Assembly (NCBI RefSeq): GCF_014773385.1
Contig: NZ_JACXAI010000007.1
Coordinates: 1-64,000 of the forward strand
Direction of reading: 5' to 3'
DNA from: Metabacillus arenae
Lineage (GTDB): Bacteria > Bacillota > Bacilli > Bacillales > Bacillaceae
Length of the DNA stretch: 64,000 nt
Shown: in pieces, positions 1-9,849 of the stretch
Numbering within the stretch: position 1 is the first letter of the stretch
Layout of the letters: each line of letters opens with the position of its first letter
The notes under the pieces: model-generated
What the model was told of the DNA's origin: nothing
Databases searched by the model: none
Seen by the model: the letters and a program-made list of their open reading frames with translations, nothing else
Translations under genes and position numbers: made by a program

Positions 1-44
1 ATAACTTTCTCCATTCCCCATGTTTTTCTTAATTATACAAAAAA

Positions 45-90
45 GTACCCTATAGGTAGACTTTTTTTTAATGTCTACTCTATAGGGTAC
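45..90 (-). terminator. pheST operon terminator
   Basis: A near-perfect inverted repeat (GTACCCTATAGGTAGAC on one arm, GTCTACTCTATAGGGTAC on the other) lies just past the pheT stop. On the minus strand it runs into a T-rich stretch, as expected of an intrinsic terminator. Confidence 0.85.
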
Positions 91-128
91 ATTTTAGATC
101 ACCTCTACAAGCTTTTATTAATCAACAT

Positions 129-2543
129 TTAACCTCTTAAGGAAGCTCCAAACTTTTCTTGGACCTTCTCTAATACTTTCTCATGTGCTTTCGTTACTTC
201 TTCATCTGTTAACGTTTTTTCAGGATCAAAGTATTTCAGTGAGAATGCGAGTGATTTTTTACCTGCTTCTAAACGATCGCCTTTATATAAGTCAAAAATT
301 TGAACATCCTTTAATAAATGACCGCCTGTTTCAAAAATGACTTTTCTTAAATCACCTGCCACAACCTGTTCATCAACAACAAGTGCAATATCCCGGGAAA
401 TAGACGGATAGCGCGGGATCGGCTGGTAGTATACAGGCTCCGTATCCAGAGTGAGCAGGTCTTCTAATGCCAATTCAAATACATAGGTTTCCGTTAAATC
501 TAATTCTTTTTGAACCGAAGGGTGCAATTGCCCAACAAAGCCAACAAGCTTATCTGCAAAGTATAATTCCGCTGTTCTTCCCGGATGCATGGCTTCACGC
601 TTCACTTGTTTATATTGAATTTGCTCGAGTAAACCTAATTGATCAAACAACCCATCTAATAAGCCTTTCATAACATAGAAATCAACTGGTTTTTTCTCTC
701 CCTGCCAAGGATGAATGTGCCAAAGTCCTGTGATCGCACCTGCAAGACGCTCTTTTTCAGCAGGCTGGTTTCCTTCACCCTTCGAAAGGAATACAGACCC
801 GATTTCATACAAGCTGACTTGATCCATTTGCCTTGCAAGATTGTATTTAACGGCCTCGAGAAGCTGAGGAAGGATACTTAATCGTAAAATACTTCTTTCC
901 TCACTCATTGGCAGTGAAAGCTTTGTTAATTCACTTGATTCTAGCGCTAGCATTGAAGCTTTCTCTTTACTTGTCAAGGAGTAAGTAATAGCTTGATATA
1001 ATCCGCTGCCTTCTAAATACCGGCGAACTTTCCGTCTCTTTTCCTGGTAAACTGAAAGCTTTCCGGGATGAGCTTCTGAGGTTGGCAGGGTAGACGGAAT
1101 ATTGTCGTAACCGTATAAACGGGCTACCTCCTCAACAAGATCCTCTTCAATTGTGATATCTCCCCGCCGGGAAGGTACAGTGACTGTAAATTGATTCTCA
1201 GCTGCCTCCACTTCAAAACCAAGGCGTTTAAAAATCGAAGTGATGTTTTCTGAACTTATATGCATACCAAGTACTTGATTAATCTTTTGAGCTGTAATTT
1301 GAATTGTCACAGGCTTTACTTGTAACTGGTCAAATTCCACAGTGCCTTGGAGTACTTCACCGCCGGCATACAGCTCCATTAGATGTACAGCTCGTTCAGC
1401 TGCAGCTTTTACCCGATCTGGATCTACTCCTTTTTCGAATCGGGTGCTTGCTTCACTGCGTAATCCGTGATCCTTAGAAGCTCTGCGGATCGACTTTCCA
1501 TCAAAATAAGCTGATTCTAGAAGGACAGTTGTTGTGTCTTTCTGAACCTCTGAATTTTCGCCGCCCATTACTCCGGCTATAGCGACAGGTTCTCTTCCAT
1601 TTGTAATAACTAAATGATCATCCTTTAGCGTACGCTTTTGATCATCGAGAGTAACAATTGTTTCCTCCTCATTTGCCAGGCGGACAACAATTTCTTTTGA
1701 ACCAAATCGGTCATAGTCAAAAGCATGGAGAGGCTGCCCATATTCTAGTAACACAAAATTAGTAATGTCGACGACATTGTTATGGGGTCTTATACCAGCT
1801 GCCATTAATCTCGTCTGCATCCATAAAGGAGAAGGGCCAATGGCTACATTTTTGATAACCTTCGCAATATAAACCGGATTTTCTTTTACTGCTTCTACTT
1901 TTACGGAAATATAGTCTGAAGCTTTCTCAGCTGTTTCTTCATAAGAAAGCTCAGGTAATTTCACTTCCTTCTCTAAAATAGCTGCCACTTCATATGCGAC
2001 TCCGAGCATACTTAAACAATCTGAACGATTCGGTGTTAACCCTAATTCTAATACAGTATCATTTAACTGAAGCTCTTCTAGAGCATCAGTTCCTGTTTGT
2101 GCATCTCTAGGGAAAACAAATATACCTTCTGAATATTCCTTTGCTACCAGCTTACCTTCAACACCAAGCTCCTGCAGAGAACAAATCATCCCATTTGATT
2201 CTTCTCCGCGCAGCTTCGCTTTTTTAATTTTGAAGTTCCCAGGCAAGACGGCACCTACCGTTGCAACAGCTACTTTTTGACCTTGATCAACATTTGGCGC
2301 TCCACAAATAATTTGAACAGGATTTCCTTTTCCTAAATCAACTAAGCATTTATTCAATTTGTCTGCATTTGGATGCTGTTCTTTTTCAAGCACATGGCCA
2401 ATAACTACACCGCTTATCCCTTGATTTAACTGTTCTACAGCTTCCACTTCAATACCTGTGCGTGTAATTTTCTCCGCTAGCTCTTCAGGTGTCACTCCTG
2501 ATAAATCTACATATTGTCGTAACCAATTATAAGAAACAAACAT
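129..2543 (-). CDS. pheT: Phenylalanine--tRNA ligase beta subunit
   Basis: PheT is the large subunit of the cytosolic alpha2-beta2 enzyme that charges tRNA-Phe. The 804-residue length is normal for Bacillus. An N-terminal EMAP-type tRNA-binding OB domain is visible ([15 protein letters not shown] near residues 57-71), followed by the B3/B4 editing region, the B5 domain and a C-terminal ferredoxin-fold anticodon-binding domain ([16 protein letters not shown] near residue 715). The ATG has a GGGAGG ribosome site. It lies 14 bases after pheS, so the two form one operon under the upstream Phe T-box. Nothing is broken. Confidence 0.98.
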   Translation of the reverse strand: MFVSYNWLRQYVDLSGVTPEELAEKITRTGIEVEAVEQLNQGISGVVIGHVLEKEQHPNADKLNKCLVDLGKGNPVQIICGAPNVDQGQKVAVATVGAVLPGNFKIKKAKLRGEESNGMICSLQELGVEGKLVAKEYSEGIFVFPRDAQTGTDALEELQLNDTVLELGLTPNRSDCLSMLGVAYEVAAILEKEVKLPELSYEETAEKASDYISVKVEAVKENPVYIAKVIKNVAIGPSPLWMQTRLMAAGIRPHNNVVDITNFVLLEYGQPLHAFDYDRFGSKEIVVRLANEEETIVTLDDQKRTLKDDHLVITNGREPVAIAGVMGGENSEVQKDTTTVLLESAYFDGKSIRRASKDHGLRSEASTRFEKGVDPDRVKAAAERAVHLMELYAGGEVLQGTVEFDQLQVKPVTIQITAQKINQVLGMHISSENITSIFKRLGFEVEAAENQFTVTVPSRRGDITIEEDLVEEVARLYGYDNIPSTLPTSEAHPGKLSVYQEKRRKVRRYLEGSGLYQAITYSLTSKEKASMLALESSELTKLSLPMSEERSILRLSILPQLLEAVKYNLARQMDQVSLYEIGSVFLSKGEGNQPAEKERLAGAITGLWHIHPWQGEKKPVDFYVMKGLLDGLFDQLGLLEQIQYKQVKREAMHPGRTAELYFADKLVGFVGQLHPSVQKELDLTETYVFELALEDLLTLDTEPVYYQPIPRYPSISRDIALVVDEQVVAGDLRKVIFETGGHLLKDVQIFDLYKGDRLEAGKKSLAFSLKYFDPEKTLTDEEVTKAHEKVLEKVQEKFGASLRG

Positions 2544-2557
2544 TTGCTATACCTCCC

Positions 2558-3592
2558 TTAAGCTTTTTTAAATTGCGATAAGAATCGTAAATCATTTGTG
2601 TAAAAATGACGAATATCATCAATACCGTATTTCAACATAGCAATACGCTCAGGACCCATACCGAATGCGAATCCTTGATATTTTTCTGAATCAAAGCCAG
2701 ACATCTCTAAAACATTCGGATGAACCATTCCAGCACCCAAAATTTCTATCCAGCCTGTTTGTTTACAAATTCTGCAACCAGAACCCCCACATGAGAAACA
2801 AGATACATCTACTTCAACTGAAGGTTCAGTGAATGGGAAAAAACTAGGACGCAAGCGGATTTCTCGGTCTTCACCGAAAAGCTTTCTTGCAAATACTTCT
2901 AGAGTGCCTTTTAAATCACTCATACTCACTTTTTCACCGACTACTAATCCTTCAATTTGGGTGAATTGATGGGAGTGGGTTGCATCGTCATTATCACGTC
3001 TGTATACTTTTCCAGGGCAAATAATCTTAACAGGGCCCTTTCCTTTAAATTTTTCAAGAGTTCTAGCCTGAACTGGTGAAGTTTGTGTTCTTAATAGCAA
3101 TTCCTCTGTAATATAAAATGAGTCCTGCATATCTCTTGCTGGATGTTCTTTTGGCAGGTTTAAAGCTTCAAAATTATAATAATCTGTCTCAACCTCTGGA
3201 CCAACCTCTACTGTGTAGCCCATTCCAATAAACAGGTCTTCAATTTCCTCAATGACAGCTGTAATTGGATGGGGATTACCTACTCGAATTGGCCTGCCCG
3301 GTAACGTAACATCAATCGTTTCTGCTGCTAATTTCTTTTCTACCTCTGCTCTTTCAAGGGACTCCTGTTTACTCGCAATATTCGAAGCAATCGCTTCTCT
3401 CACTTCATTTGCAAGAGCACCCATTTTCGGGCGTTCTTCTGCTGAAAGTTTCCCCATACCACGAAGTACTTCTGTAATCGGACCTTTTTTCCCTAAGTAA
3501 GCAACACGGATGTCATTCAAGCCTTTTAAACTATTGACTTCCTCAATCTGCTGCAATGCTTCTTTTTGTAGCTGTTTTAATTGATCCTGCAT
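2558..3592 (-). CDS. pheS: Phenylalanine--tRNA ligase alpha subunit
   Basis: PheS is the catalytic class II subunit (344 residues) that forms phenylalanyl-adenylate and works with PheT. An N-terminal coiled-coil region precedes the catalytic core. Motif 2 is seen as [17 protein letters not shown] and motif 3 as [20 protein letters not shown] near the C-terminus. The ATG follows AAAAGGAGG. The gene is separated from its T-box by an unusually long stretch containing a dispersed repeat, so the leader from the predicted start of transcription to this ATG is about 630 nt. Confidence 0.98.
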   Translation of the reverse strand: MQDQLKQLQKEALQQIEEVNSLKGLNDIRVAYLGKKGPITEVLRGMGKLSAEERPKMGALANEVREAIASNIASKQESLERAEVEKKLAAETIDVTLPGRPIRVGNPHPITAVIEEIEDLFIGMGYTVEVGPEVETDYYNFEALNLPKEHPARDMQDSFYITEELLLRTQTSPVQARTLEKFKGKGPVKIICPGKVYRRDNDDATHSHQFTQIEGLVVGEKVSMSDLKGTLEVFARKLFGEDREIRLRPSFFPFTEPSVEVDVSCFSCGGSGCRICKQTGWIEILGAGMVHPNVLEMSGFDSEKYQGFAFGMGPERIAMLKYGIDDIRHFYTNDLRFLSQFKKA

Positions 3593-3763
3593 GATAATCC
3601 TCCTTTTATATCGATGAGCCTTAGGCTTTTTTCTAAGAGATTGTTCCTGGTAACATATAAGAAACCCTGCATAAAGGCAATCGGTGATTCGCTGATTGCT
3701 TTTAGTCTTACTTCCAGCCTCAGGTAATGCAATAAAATAAAATGTTCGAACGATGCCAAATTA

Positions 3764-3955
3764 GAAAAGCTCAGGGGCGCTAGTCCTTCGGCGACAAGCA
3801 TTCGGGCTAGCCGGCTGTTCATTAACCCTCTCGGGTGGATTGGCTTACTAAGGGCCGATGGCGCCTGGCAGGCAAGGACGTCCTGGCCGCCTGCGCTGGA
3901 CATCGATAGCTAACTTTATTACGTTAACACTTTCATCATCATAAACTTTCTAAAA
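3764..3955 (+). repeat. Dispersed intergenic repeat, family 1 (copy in pheS leader)
   Basis: This carries the family landmarks in order: GAAAAGC head, CCTTCGGCGACAAGCATTC, the stem region around CCCTCTCGGGTGGATTGGCT, GATGGCGCCTGG, GCTGGACATCGATAGCT and the tail ACGTTAACACTTT. It lies in the transcribed 5' region of pheS, between the T-box terminator and the start codon, in antisense orientation. An extra GC-rich stretch (GGCAGGCAAGGACGTCCTGG) is inserted before the GCTGGACA motif. Confidence 0.8.
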
Positions 3956-3959
3956 CGAT

Positions 3960-4226
3960 AAAAAAGCCCCTCCCCTAAGAAAGGGGCGAGGCTTCGCGGT
4001 ACCACCCTTGAATCATTTATCAAACTAATAAATTTTAACTTCATTCAGATAACGGCTTTCCACCGACACACCTTTACGCTAAAAAAGCGGTCCCGGTGCC
4101 AACTCAAGAGGTGAATTCATTTACCTCTACCATAAAAATGCTTTCAGTCTATGGCATTTTCTCCCTATAAATGGCGTTTTTGTAAACTACTCTTCTCTTT
4201 CAACGTTCTTTCCACTATTTAATTTG
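3960..4226 (-). ncRNA. T-box leader of pheST (Phe specifier)
   Basis: On the minus strand the conserved T-box sequence AAGGGTGGTACCGCG is followed directly by a terminator hairpin of CCTC/GGGG type and a T-run (about 3960-3990). Upstream are Stem I elements, including an AGAGTAG-like segment and GTTGGCACCGGGACCGC. A TTC (Phe) codon at 4115-4113, within GAATTCACC, is the probable specifier. T-box RNAs read through when uncharged cognate tRNA binds, so this should raise pheST expression when Phe-tRNA is scarce. Confidence 0.93.
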
Positions 4227-4232
4227 ATTTTA

Positions 4233-4261
4233 ATTATAATGAAATTATTTCATTGATGCAA
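4233..4261 (-). promoter_or_regulatory. Predicted sigma-A promoter of the pheS T-box transcript
   Basis: TTGCAT (4261-4256) and a perfect TATAAT (4238-4233) are separated by 17 bases, just upstream of the T-box. The -35 abuts the ysgA stop codon. Confidence 0.7.
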
Positions 4262-4263
4262 CA

Positions 4264-5016
4264 TTATTCACGTAAATGGTATAAAAGTATTCCTGCAGCG
4301 ATGGCGACATTTAAAGATTCTGCTTCACCATAAATGGGGATGTACAGGTTAGCTGCTGTATTCTTTAACAAATCTTGCTGGACGCCGCTGCCTTCATTTC
4401 CAACGATTAAAGCAAAATCTTTAGAAGATTTTATCTTATTAAAAGGTTCACCGCCTTCAAGTGCTGTACCATATACAGGGACTTTTCGTTCTGAAAAAGA
4501 CGGCAGCCATTTTCCAATAGCTCCTTTCATGATCGGAATATGGAATATGGAGCCTTGGCTAGCCCTAATTGTTTTTCCATTATACACATCAACCGTGCCA
4601 TCCCCCAGCAGCACTCCATCAATTCCCGCTGCATCGGCGGTTCTTATCAATGTTCCAAGGTTTCCTGGGTCTTGTATGGCATCAATCATTAACGTTTTAG
4701 ACCAATTTAAAGGATGAACAGCTAATTTTTGCTTACATACAGCTGCAATCCCTTGCGGTGTTTCTGTTTCACTAATCACCTTCATAATTTCTGTGGTTAC
4801 GAAAGTCAAATTGATTCCATCAAGCTTCCAATGTTGGGGAATAGATACTTCCTCAGTAATGATAATTTCATTTACCATTTCCTTATCCTTTAAACCTTCT
4901 TCAACAAGGTGAAATCCTTCAATAAAAAAAGTCCCTGTTAGATCCCTGTCTTTCCTTTTATGTAACTTTCGCCATTCTTTTACTTTCGGATTTTTAATAC
5001 TTTCGATTCTTTTCAA
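4264..5016 (-). CDS. ysgA: SpoU/TrmH-family 23S rRNA 2'-O-methyltransferase-like protein
   Basis: This is a cytosolic S-adenosylmethionine-dependent RNA ribose methyltransferase of 250 residues. An N-terminal substrate-binding domain (IKNPKVKEWRKLHKRKDR) is followed by the knotted SpoU fold, with the family motifs IDAIQDPGNLGTLIRTADA near residue 113, IVGNEGSGV near residue 205 and SLNVAIAAGILLY at the C-terminus. The start is TTG behind AAAGGAG. The position between sspI and pheS matches B. subtilis ysgA. The family is clear; the exact rRNA target is not shown by the sequence. Confidence 0.93.
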   Translation of the reverse strand: MKRIESIKNPKVKEWRKLHKRKDRDLTGTFFIEGFHLVEEGLKDKEMVNEIIITEEVSIPQHWKLDGINLTFVTTEIMKVISETETPQGIAAVCKQKLAVHPLNWSKTLMIDAIQDPGNLGTLIRTADAAGIDGVLLGDGTVDVYNGKTIRASQGSIFHIPIMKGAIGKWLPSFSERKVPVYGTALEGGEPFNKIKSSKDFALIVGNEGSGVQQDLLKNTAANLYIPIYGEAESLNVAIAAGILLYHLRE

Positions 5017-5173
5017 TACTCATGCTCCTTTAAATAAAATGGCGAATAAGCCCTCGAAAAAATTCGTTAGATGTTTTCTTACTTTTTATATTATATCTTA
5101 CAAATGATACATAATAAACCTGCATAAGGTAAATGCTAGGTGTGGTAGAAGATTTTATAAGGAGTGTGTCAAA

Positions 5174-5383
5174 ATGGACTTAAATTTAAGAAATGCTGTT
5201 ATAGCGAATGTATCTGGGAACAACCAAAATCAGCTGCAGGAAACCATTGTGGACGCTATTCAGAGCGGTGAAGAAAAAATGCTGCCTGGACTAGGAGTTT
5301 TGTTTGAGGTTATTTGGAAGAATGCTGAGGAAGCAGACAGGCAAGAAATGCTTGATACTCTTGAAAAAGGGTTAAAAAGCTAA
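5174..5383 (+). CDS. sspI: Small acid-soluble spore protein SspI
   Basis: A 69-residue spore-core protein ([20 protein letters not shown] at the N-terminus) that matches the SspI family in length and sequence. In B. subtilis such minor SASPs are made only in the forespore under sigma-G. It is transcribed alone, divergently from ysgA, with an AAGGAG ribosome site and a strong terminator. Its presence shows that the organism forms endospores. Confidence 0.95.
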   Translation: MDLNLRNAVIANVSGNNQNQLQETIVDAIQSGEEKMLPGLGVLFEVIWKNAEEADRQEMLDTLEKGLKS

Positions 5384-5393
5384 TTATTCATTT

Positions 5394-5434
5394 AAGAGGG
5401 TGCTCCAAAGGAACTTTTGCCAGCACCCTCTTTT
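5394..5434 (+). terminator. sspI terminator
   Basis: GAGGGTGCT and AGCACCCTC form a 9-bp stem followed by TTTTA, just downstream of the sspI stop. Confidence 0.9.
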
Positions 5435-5461
5435 ATTTAGCTTATATGATCAAGTTTAAGG

Positions 5462-5658
5462 AGCTTCGTTGCCAGCTCAGCGCCCTACCAGAATTACGGG
5501 TCGGGGCTGAACAAGGCGCTTCCGCTTTTCGTCTTGTCTAGCTCCAGCGCCTAGCCCCTCGAGGTCACAAGCCAATCCTCCCAAAAAGGCAAGAACAGCC
5601 TTTTCGGAAGGCTTGGCTTGTGCTTGTCGGGGCTGAACAAGGCGCTTCCGCTTTTCGT
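5462..5658 (-). repeat. Dispersed intergenic repeat, family 1, with duplicated head
   Basis: This is a minus-strand copy reading GAAAAGCGGAAGCGCC, a long GCCTTCCGAAAAGGC / GCCTTTTTGGGAGG hairpin, TTGGCTTGTGACC and GGCGCTGGAGCTAGACA. A 33-bp head segment is exactly duplicated (5500-5532 and 5626-5658), so two units lie in tandem 126 bp apart. It begins directly after the stop codon of the M42 peptidase gene. Confidence 0.85.
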
Positions 5659-5660
5659 TA

Positions 5661-6746
5661 TTAATCAAACGTAATTTTTTCTACAGTTTCACGATCAAGT
5701 CGTTTGATAACTTCTGCAATTAGCTTTACTGCATTTTCATAATCATCACGATGAAGCATTGCTGCATGGGAGTGGATGTATCTAGTCGCAATTGTAATAG
5801 AGAGCGCCGGCACACCGTTTGCTGTTAGATGAATGGCACCTGAATCTGTTCCTCCACCTGCAATGGAATCAAATTGATAAGGGATACGAAGTTCGTCCGC
5901 AGTATCTGTTACGAGATCCCGTAATCCTTTATGGGAAACCATCGAAGCATCATAGAGGATAATTTGCGGGCCGTCTCCCATTTTCCCTTGAGCTTCTTTC
6001 TCAGATACACCAGGGGTATCACCAGCGACACCAACATCAACAGCAAATGCAATATCAGGCTTGATTGAATGTGCTGATGTTTTTGCCCCACGCAGACCAA
6101 CCTCTTCCTGAACAGTACCAACTCCGTATACAACGTTAGGATGGTTAGCATTTCTCAAACGTTTTAATACATCTATCGCAATTGCACAGCCAATTCTGTT
6201 ATCCCATGCTTTAGCAAGAAGCATTTTTTCATTATTTAATACAGTAAATTCAAAGTAAGGAACGATTTGGTCCCCAGGTTTTACACCCCAGGCGAGCACT
6301 TCTTCTTTACTTGATGCTCCGATATCGACGAACATGTCTTTAATATCGACTGGCTTTTTGCGAGCTTCAGGAGAAAGGATATGAGGAGGCTTTGAACCAA
6401 TAACACCCGTAACATCTCCTTTTTTCGTTACAATTGTTACTCGCTGAGCCAGCATAACCTGTGACCACCAGCCGCCAACTGTTTGAAAACGAATAAACCC
6501 TTTATCATCAATTTGAGTTACCATAAAACCTACTTCATCAAGATGGCCTGCAACCATAATTTTTGGGCCATTATCTAGTCCAACTTTTTTTGCAATAAGG
6601 CTTCCAAGCCCATCGGTTGCCACTTCATCTGCAAACGGAGCTATGTATTTTTTCATCACTTCGCGAGCTTCTCGTTCATTTCCCGGAATTCCTTTTGCAT
6701 CAGTTAAATCTTTTAACATTGTCAATGTTTCATCTAGGTTCTTCAT
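5661..6746 (-). CDS. ysdC: M42-family glutamyl aminopeptidase / endoglucanase-like metallopeptidase
   Basis: A 361-residue cytosolic dimetal aminopeptidase of the M42 family, which forms large tetrahedral assemblies. Metal-binding and catalytic signatures are present in order: [12 protein letters not shown] near residue 67, AWDNRIGC near residue 178, the catalytic pair in [10 protein letters not shown] near residue 213, the Asp of [13 protein letters not shown], and the C-terminal His in RYIHSHAAM. The ATG follows AAGGGGG. The match to B. subtilis ysdC rests on sequence and on its place near ysdB and ysdA. The natural peptide substrate is unknown. Confidence 0.93.
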   Translation of the reverse strand: MKNLDETLTMLKDLTDAKGIPGNEREAREVMKKYIAPFADEVATDGLGSLIAKKVGLDNGPKIMVAGHLDEVGFMVTQIDDKGFIRFQTVGGWWSQVMLAQRVTIVTKKGDVTGVIGSKPPHILSPEARKKPVDIKDMFVDIGASSKEEVLAWGVKPGDQIVPYFEFTVLNNEKMLLAKAWDNRIGCAIAIDVLKRLRNANHPNVVYGVGTVQEEVGLRGAKTSAHSIKPDIAFAVDVGVAGDTPGVSEKEAQGKMGDGPQIILYDASMVSHKGLRDLVTDTADELRIPYQFDSIAGGGTDSGAIHLTANGVPALSITIATRYIHSHAAMLHRDDYENAVKLIAEVIKRLDRETVEKITFD

Positions 6747-6817
6747 CTTTTAACCCCCTTCTAAATTGTCTTCAAATATACAAACCTCAGGTGGCTTCAC
6801 AAAATTAAACCTGAGGT

Positions 6818-7306
6818 TTAATACCCCTGTTCTTGACGCTCATGGTTTACTTGATTTTTTTTCATATAGGCTTCCTCTATTTGTTCTGTAGTAAAACCTA
6901 ACTGTTCTCCCAAGTTTATGTATTCATTGAAAAGGATTAAATATCTTAATTTGGAGTAATCTTGTTTGAACTGATCAATAGCTGTGTATACAGCTAAAAA
7001 TTGTTCTGTTAAAGCAGTATCTATTATCAGTCTCTCTACTTTAACATGGTTTTGAAGCTTCAATTCTATACCAAGAGATAAAATAAAATGTATGCCATCC
7101 ACATATTCTTCAAGAATGACTGAAGGGTCAGATGCAGGCTTTAAACTCCAGAATTTAAAGCACCTTGTTTCGTTTGCCAGTTCTCCAAGCTCTACCAGCA
7201 AGGCTAGTGTCTTTTTTTCAATAAGCTCTTCATTCCCCAGATGATGTTGTTCTTCTATTTTTCGATCTAAAGTTTCTTGCATGTCAAAAAGCCGCGTTAA
7301 ATTCAT
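6818..7306 (-). CDS. Dimeric all-alpha dUTPase-like nucleotide pyrophosphatase
   Basis: A 162-residue protein of the all-alpha NTP pyrophosphatase superfamily (dUTPase type 2, related to MazG). It carries the expected helical metal-binding motifs: LVELGELANETRCFKFW near residues 37-53 and the second acidic helix EEYVDGIHFILSLG near residues 67-80. Members hydrolyse dUTP to dUMP and pyrophosphate, keeping uracil out of DNA and feeding dTMP synthesis. The ATG follows AAGGGAG. It is transcribed towards the peptidase gene and may be a separate unit. The substrate is inferred from the family. Confidence 0.85.
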   Translation of the reverse strand: MNLTRLFDMQETLDRKIEEQHHLGNEELIEKKTLALLVELGELANETRCFKFWSLKPASDPSVILEEYVDGIHFILSLGIELKLQNHVKVERLIIDTALTEQFLAVYTAIDQFKQDYSKLRYLILFNEYINLGEQLGFTTEQIEEAYMKKNQVNHERQEQGY

Positions 7307-7425
7307 GTTTTCATCTCCCTTAAAATATACACTTAAAAAAATTATACCAAATTCAAAAAAAGTTGAAACCTTTTTAATTAAGAACCGTATAGAACAGTAT
7401 TACACGTCCAAGGGAGGCTAAGGCG

Positions 7426-7812
7426 ATGGTCTTACTCTTAAGGCTATTGATAGTTGCACTTTTTATTTTTCTTGTTTATTCTCTTGTAAAGTATTTACTC
7501 AATCCAAAAAGAAAATTAGAATTGGCATGCGAGCAGAAGAACTACTATTTATTGGATGACAAAGAAAATGTCCGAAAAAACTTTTTCTTGACATTTAAGG
7601 GTGTTTTGTTTGAAGGAGAAAAATATTTAGGACGTGAAGAGAATTCATTTGAGGTCGTCTCCATTTTTATAGGGACAAACACCCCAAACAAATTACAAGG
7701 ACTTTCTCTATCTGATTTTCAATTTATTGAGGAAAGCATCAAACAGCACTATCCCCATTCAAAAATTGACTGGAAAAGTCCTATTAAAGAATTCTTAACG
7801 AAAAAAAAGTAA
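7426..7812 (+). CDS. ysdB: YsdB-like membrane-anchored protein
   Basis: A 128-residue protein with one N-terminal transmembrane helix (about residues 2-24, LLRLLIVALFIFLVYSLVKY), the conserved LNPKRKLELA segment, and a soluble C-terminal domain that probably lies in the cytoplasm. It matches YsdB of Bacillus in length and position; that gene is in the sigma-W regulon in B. subtilis, but no sigma-W promoter was identified here. The biochemical role is unknown. The ribosome site is GGGAGG, eight bases before the ATG. Confidence 0.82.
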   Translation: MVLLLRLLIVALFIFLVYSLVKYLLNPKRKLELACEQKNYYLLDDKENVRKNFFLTFKGVLFEGEKYLGREENSFEVVSIFIGTNTPNKLQGLSLSDFQFIEESIKQHYPHSKIDWKSPIKEFLTKKK

Positions 7813-7822
7813 TAGGAGAACA

Positions 7823-7856
7823 AGCAGCAGGGAAAAATTCACTTGCTGCTTTTCTT
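7823..7856 (+). terminator. ysdB terminator
   Basis: AGCAGCA and TGCTGCT form a stem around an A-rich loop, followed by TTTTCTT, shortly after the ysdB stop. Confidence 0.75.
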
Positions 7857-8024
7857 ATTAAGGGCTTTTTTAATACAAGAGACCTCTAAATAAAGACAGA
7901 CAGTGTCAAGCGACTCACATCTGACTATTGGGAGGACCCTCGACTCATTAAATGGATAGACTTTGAACGAGAATGCAGCAAGTTTTTGAAACAGCATTTT
8001 TCTTATAATGCAGTGGGCGGATGC

Positions 8025-8291
8025 TTAAACAGAAGATAAACTATTAATAATAATATATAAATGCGGTAACGCTATTATTGGCAAGCCTAATCGAAATGAG
8101 GTATGCTTCGTTTTGTGCCGGAATAAAAACATTCCGGCAGTACATCCTATTGCGCCTCCAATTATAGCTGTGATCCAAATAGTCTGCTCCTTTATTCTCC
8201 ACTGCTTTTTCATTGCTTTTCGTTTATCAGCGGCCATTAGAAGGAAGCCTGCTGAATTGATCAGTATGTAAAATATCCACAACCACAACAT
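8025..8291 (-). CDS. ysdA: DUF1294 small membrane protein
   Basis: An integral membrane protein of 88 residues from the ATG at 8291; an upstream in-frame TTG at 8303 would give 92. Hydrophobic helices lie at both ends and in the middle, with the DUF1294 signature AADKRKAMKKQWRI and the conserved RHKTKHTSFRLGLPII segment. In B. subtilis, ysdA lies in the same place after rplT. The function is unknown. Neither start has a strong ribosome site (GGTGA precedes the ATG). Confidence 0.85.
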   Translation of the reverse strand: MLWLWIFYILINSAGFLLMAADKRKAMKKQWRIKEQTIWITAIIGGAIGCTAGMFLFRHKTKHTSFRLGLPIIALPHLYIIINSLSSV

Positions 8292-8451
8292 TTTGTTCAC
8301 CAACTTATTTTAAAAATAGATTATTTTAATGAGCTAGTATCAAAGTTTATAATCTACACCAGTATTTTCCCTGTTTTCTGTAAACTAAAGACTCTTTATA
8401 AGAAACTATTGACTTTTGCCAAACTATATTAATAAAGAAAATCGATTTCAT

Positions 8452-8595
8452 TTACTGTTGTATTAATGTAGTTGCACCGAGAACAGGAATCATTGCACCA
8501 AAGACAATAGTTGAGGTCAGTTTTGGGCTAGTCCTAGGGTGGTAATAGTCTCCGCTTTTCTTTGTAGGAATAATGGTTATGAGAAAATATGTAAA
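8452..8595 (-). pseudogene. Possible gene remnant or non-canonical short ORF
   Basis: A 47-codon open stretch between in-frame stops encodes a plausible protein tail: a hydrophilic segment (KSGDYYHPRTSPKLTS) then a hydrophobic one (TIVFGAMIPVLGATTLI). There is no ATG/GTG/TTG near its beginning and no ribosome site. I do not recognise it. It could be the decayed C-terminus of a membrane protein or a chance open frame. Confidence 0.25.
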
Positions 8596-8597
8596 CT

Positions 8598-8673
8598 AAA
8601 AAAGAGATGGTCTCCGTCAATAACAAGCCCCCTCATAAGCTGCATTGTTTCACAAATGCAGCTTCGACTGAGG
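8598..8673 (-). terminator. Probable infC-rpmI-rplT terminator region
   Basis: Beyond the rplT stop, the minus strand has a hairpin (AAGCTGCAT with ATGCAGCTT, extended by CCTCA/TGAGG) and then a short second hairpin, GAGACCATCTC, followed by six T. The rest of the 400-bp gap between rplT and ysdA holds the short ORF listed above and nothing else that I recognise. Confidence 0.5.
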
Positions 8674-8706
8674 AAACCAGTTAGCCAGAGGCATCTCCAT
8701 TTTTCA

Positions 8707-9093
<387 letters not shown>

Positions 9094-9097
9094 TTAA

Positions 9098-9298
9098 TTA
9101 CTTAAGATTATCTAATAAGTGACGAATGCGTTTGAAGTCACCTTTGCTTACTAATGTGCCTTTGCGAAGCTTACGTTTTTGCTTTGTAGATTTGTTCGCA
9201 AATAAATGGCTAGTATATGCATGTGAACGTTTTAATTTACCAGAACCAGTCTTTTTGAAACGCTTTGCAGCGCCGCGATGAGTTTTCATTTTAGGCAT
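9098..9298 (-). CDS. rpmI: 50S ribosomal protein L35
   Basis: A 66-residue L35 protein ([20 protein letters not shown]), full length, with a GAGGAGG ribosome site. It lies between infC and rplT, which is the conserved bacterial order. Confidence 0.98.
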   Translation of the reverse strand: MPKMKTHRGAAKRFKKTGSGKLKRSHAYTSHLFANKSTKQKRKLRKGTLVSKGDFKRIRHLLDNLK

Positions 9299-9317
9299 AG
9301 GTGTTTCCTCCTCTTTC

Positions 9318-9836
9318 TTACTTTTCGTTTTTCGGTGCTAAAATTAAGAACATGCTTCTGCCATCCATTCTTGGATGACTTTCAATTGTACTTACTTCAG
9401 CACAAGCTGCAGAGAAACGATCTAGTACGCGTTGACCAATCTCTTTATGTGTAATTGCCCGTCCTTTGAAGCGGATTGAAGCTTTCACTTTATCGCCTTT
9501 TTCTAAGAACTTAATGGCATTCCGAAGTTTCGTATTAAAATCATGTTCATCAATCGTAGGACTTAATCGAACTTCTTTCAGATTAATAATTTTTTGATTT
9601 TTACGAGCTTCTTTGTCTTTCTTTTGCTGTTCAAAACGGAATTTACCATAATCCATGATACGGCAAACCGGCGGTTTCGCATTAGGAGCTACCATAACTA
9701 AATCCTGGTTTGCGCGCGTTGCAATTTCTAGAGCCTCTTGACGAGATTTAATTCCAAGTTGATCACCGTTTTGACCGATAAGACGTACTTCACGAGCACG
9801 AATACCCTCGTTTACTAACATGTCTTGTTTGCTAAT
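9318..9836 (-). CDS. infC: Translation initiation factor IF-3 with ATT start
   Basis: IF-3 binds the 30S subunit, keeps the subunits apart and proofreads the start codon. The best start is ATT at 9836, giving [11 protein letters not shown] and 172 residues, as in the family. A strong GGAGGTGG ribosome site (9850-9843) lies the right distance upstream; a longer ATG-started frame from 9899 would run through that site. The N-domain, linker ([14 protein letters not shown]) and C-domain are intact. A non-standard start is the known basis of IF-3 autoregulation, since IF-3 itself discriminates against such codons. Confidence 0.95.
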   Translation of the reverse strand: MSKQDMLVNEGIRAREVRLIGQNGDQLGIKSRQEALEIATRANQDLVMVAPNAKPPVCRIMDYGKFRFEQQKKDKEARKNQKIINLKEVRLSPTIDEHDFNTKLRNAIKFLEKGDKVKASIRFKGRAITHKEIGQRVLDRFSAACAEVSTIESHPRMDGRSMFLILAPKNEK

Positions 9837-9849
9837 AATTAGCCACCTC

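Noticed and set aside
3577-3903. A 108-codon minus-strand frame upstream of pheS
   Set aside because: It translates the pheS ribosome site and the family 1 repeat, and has no protein-like sequence.
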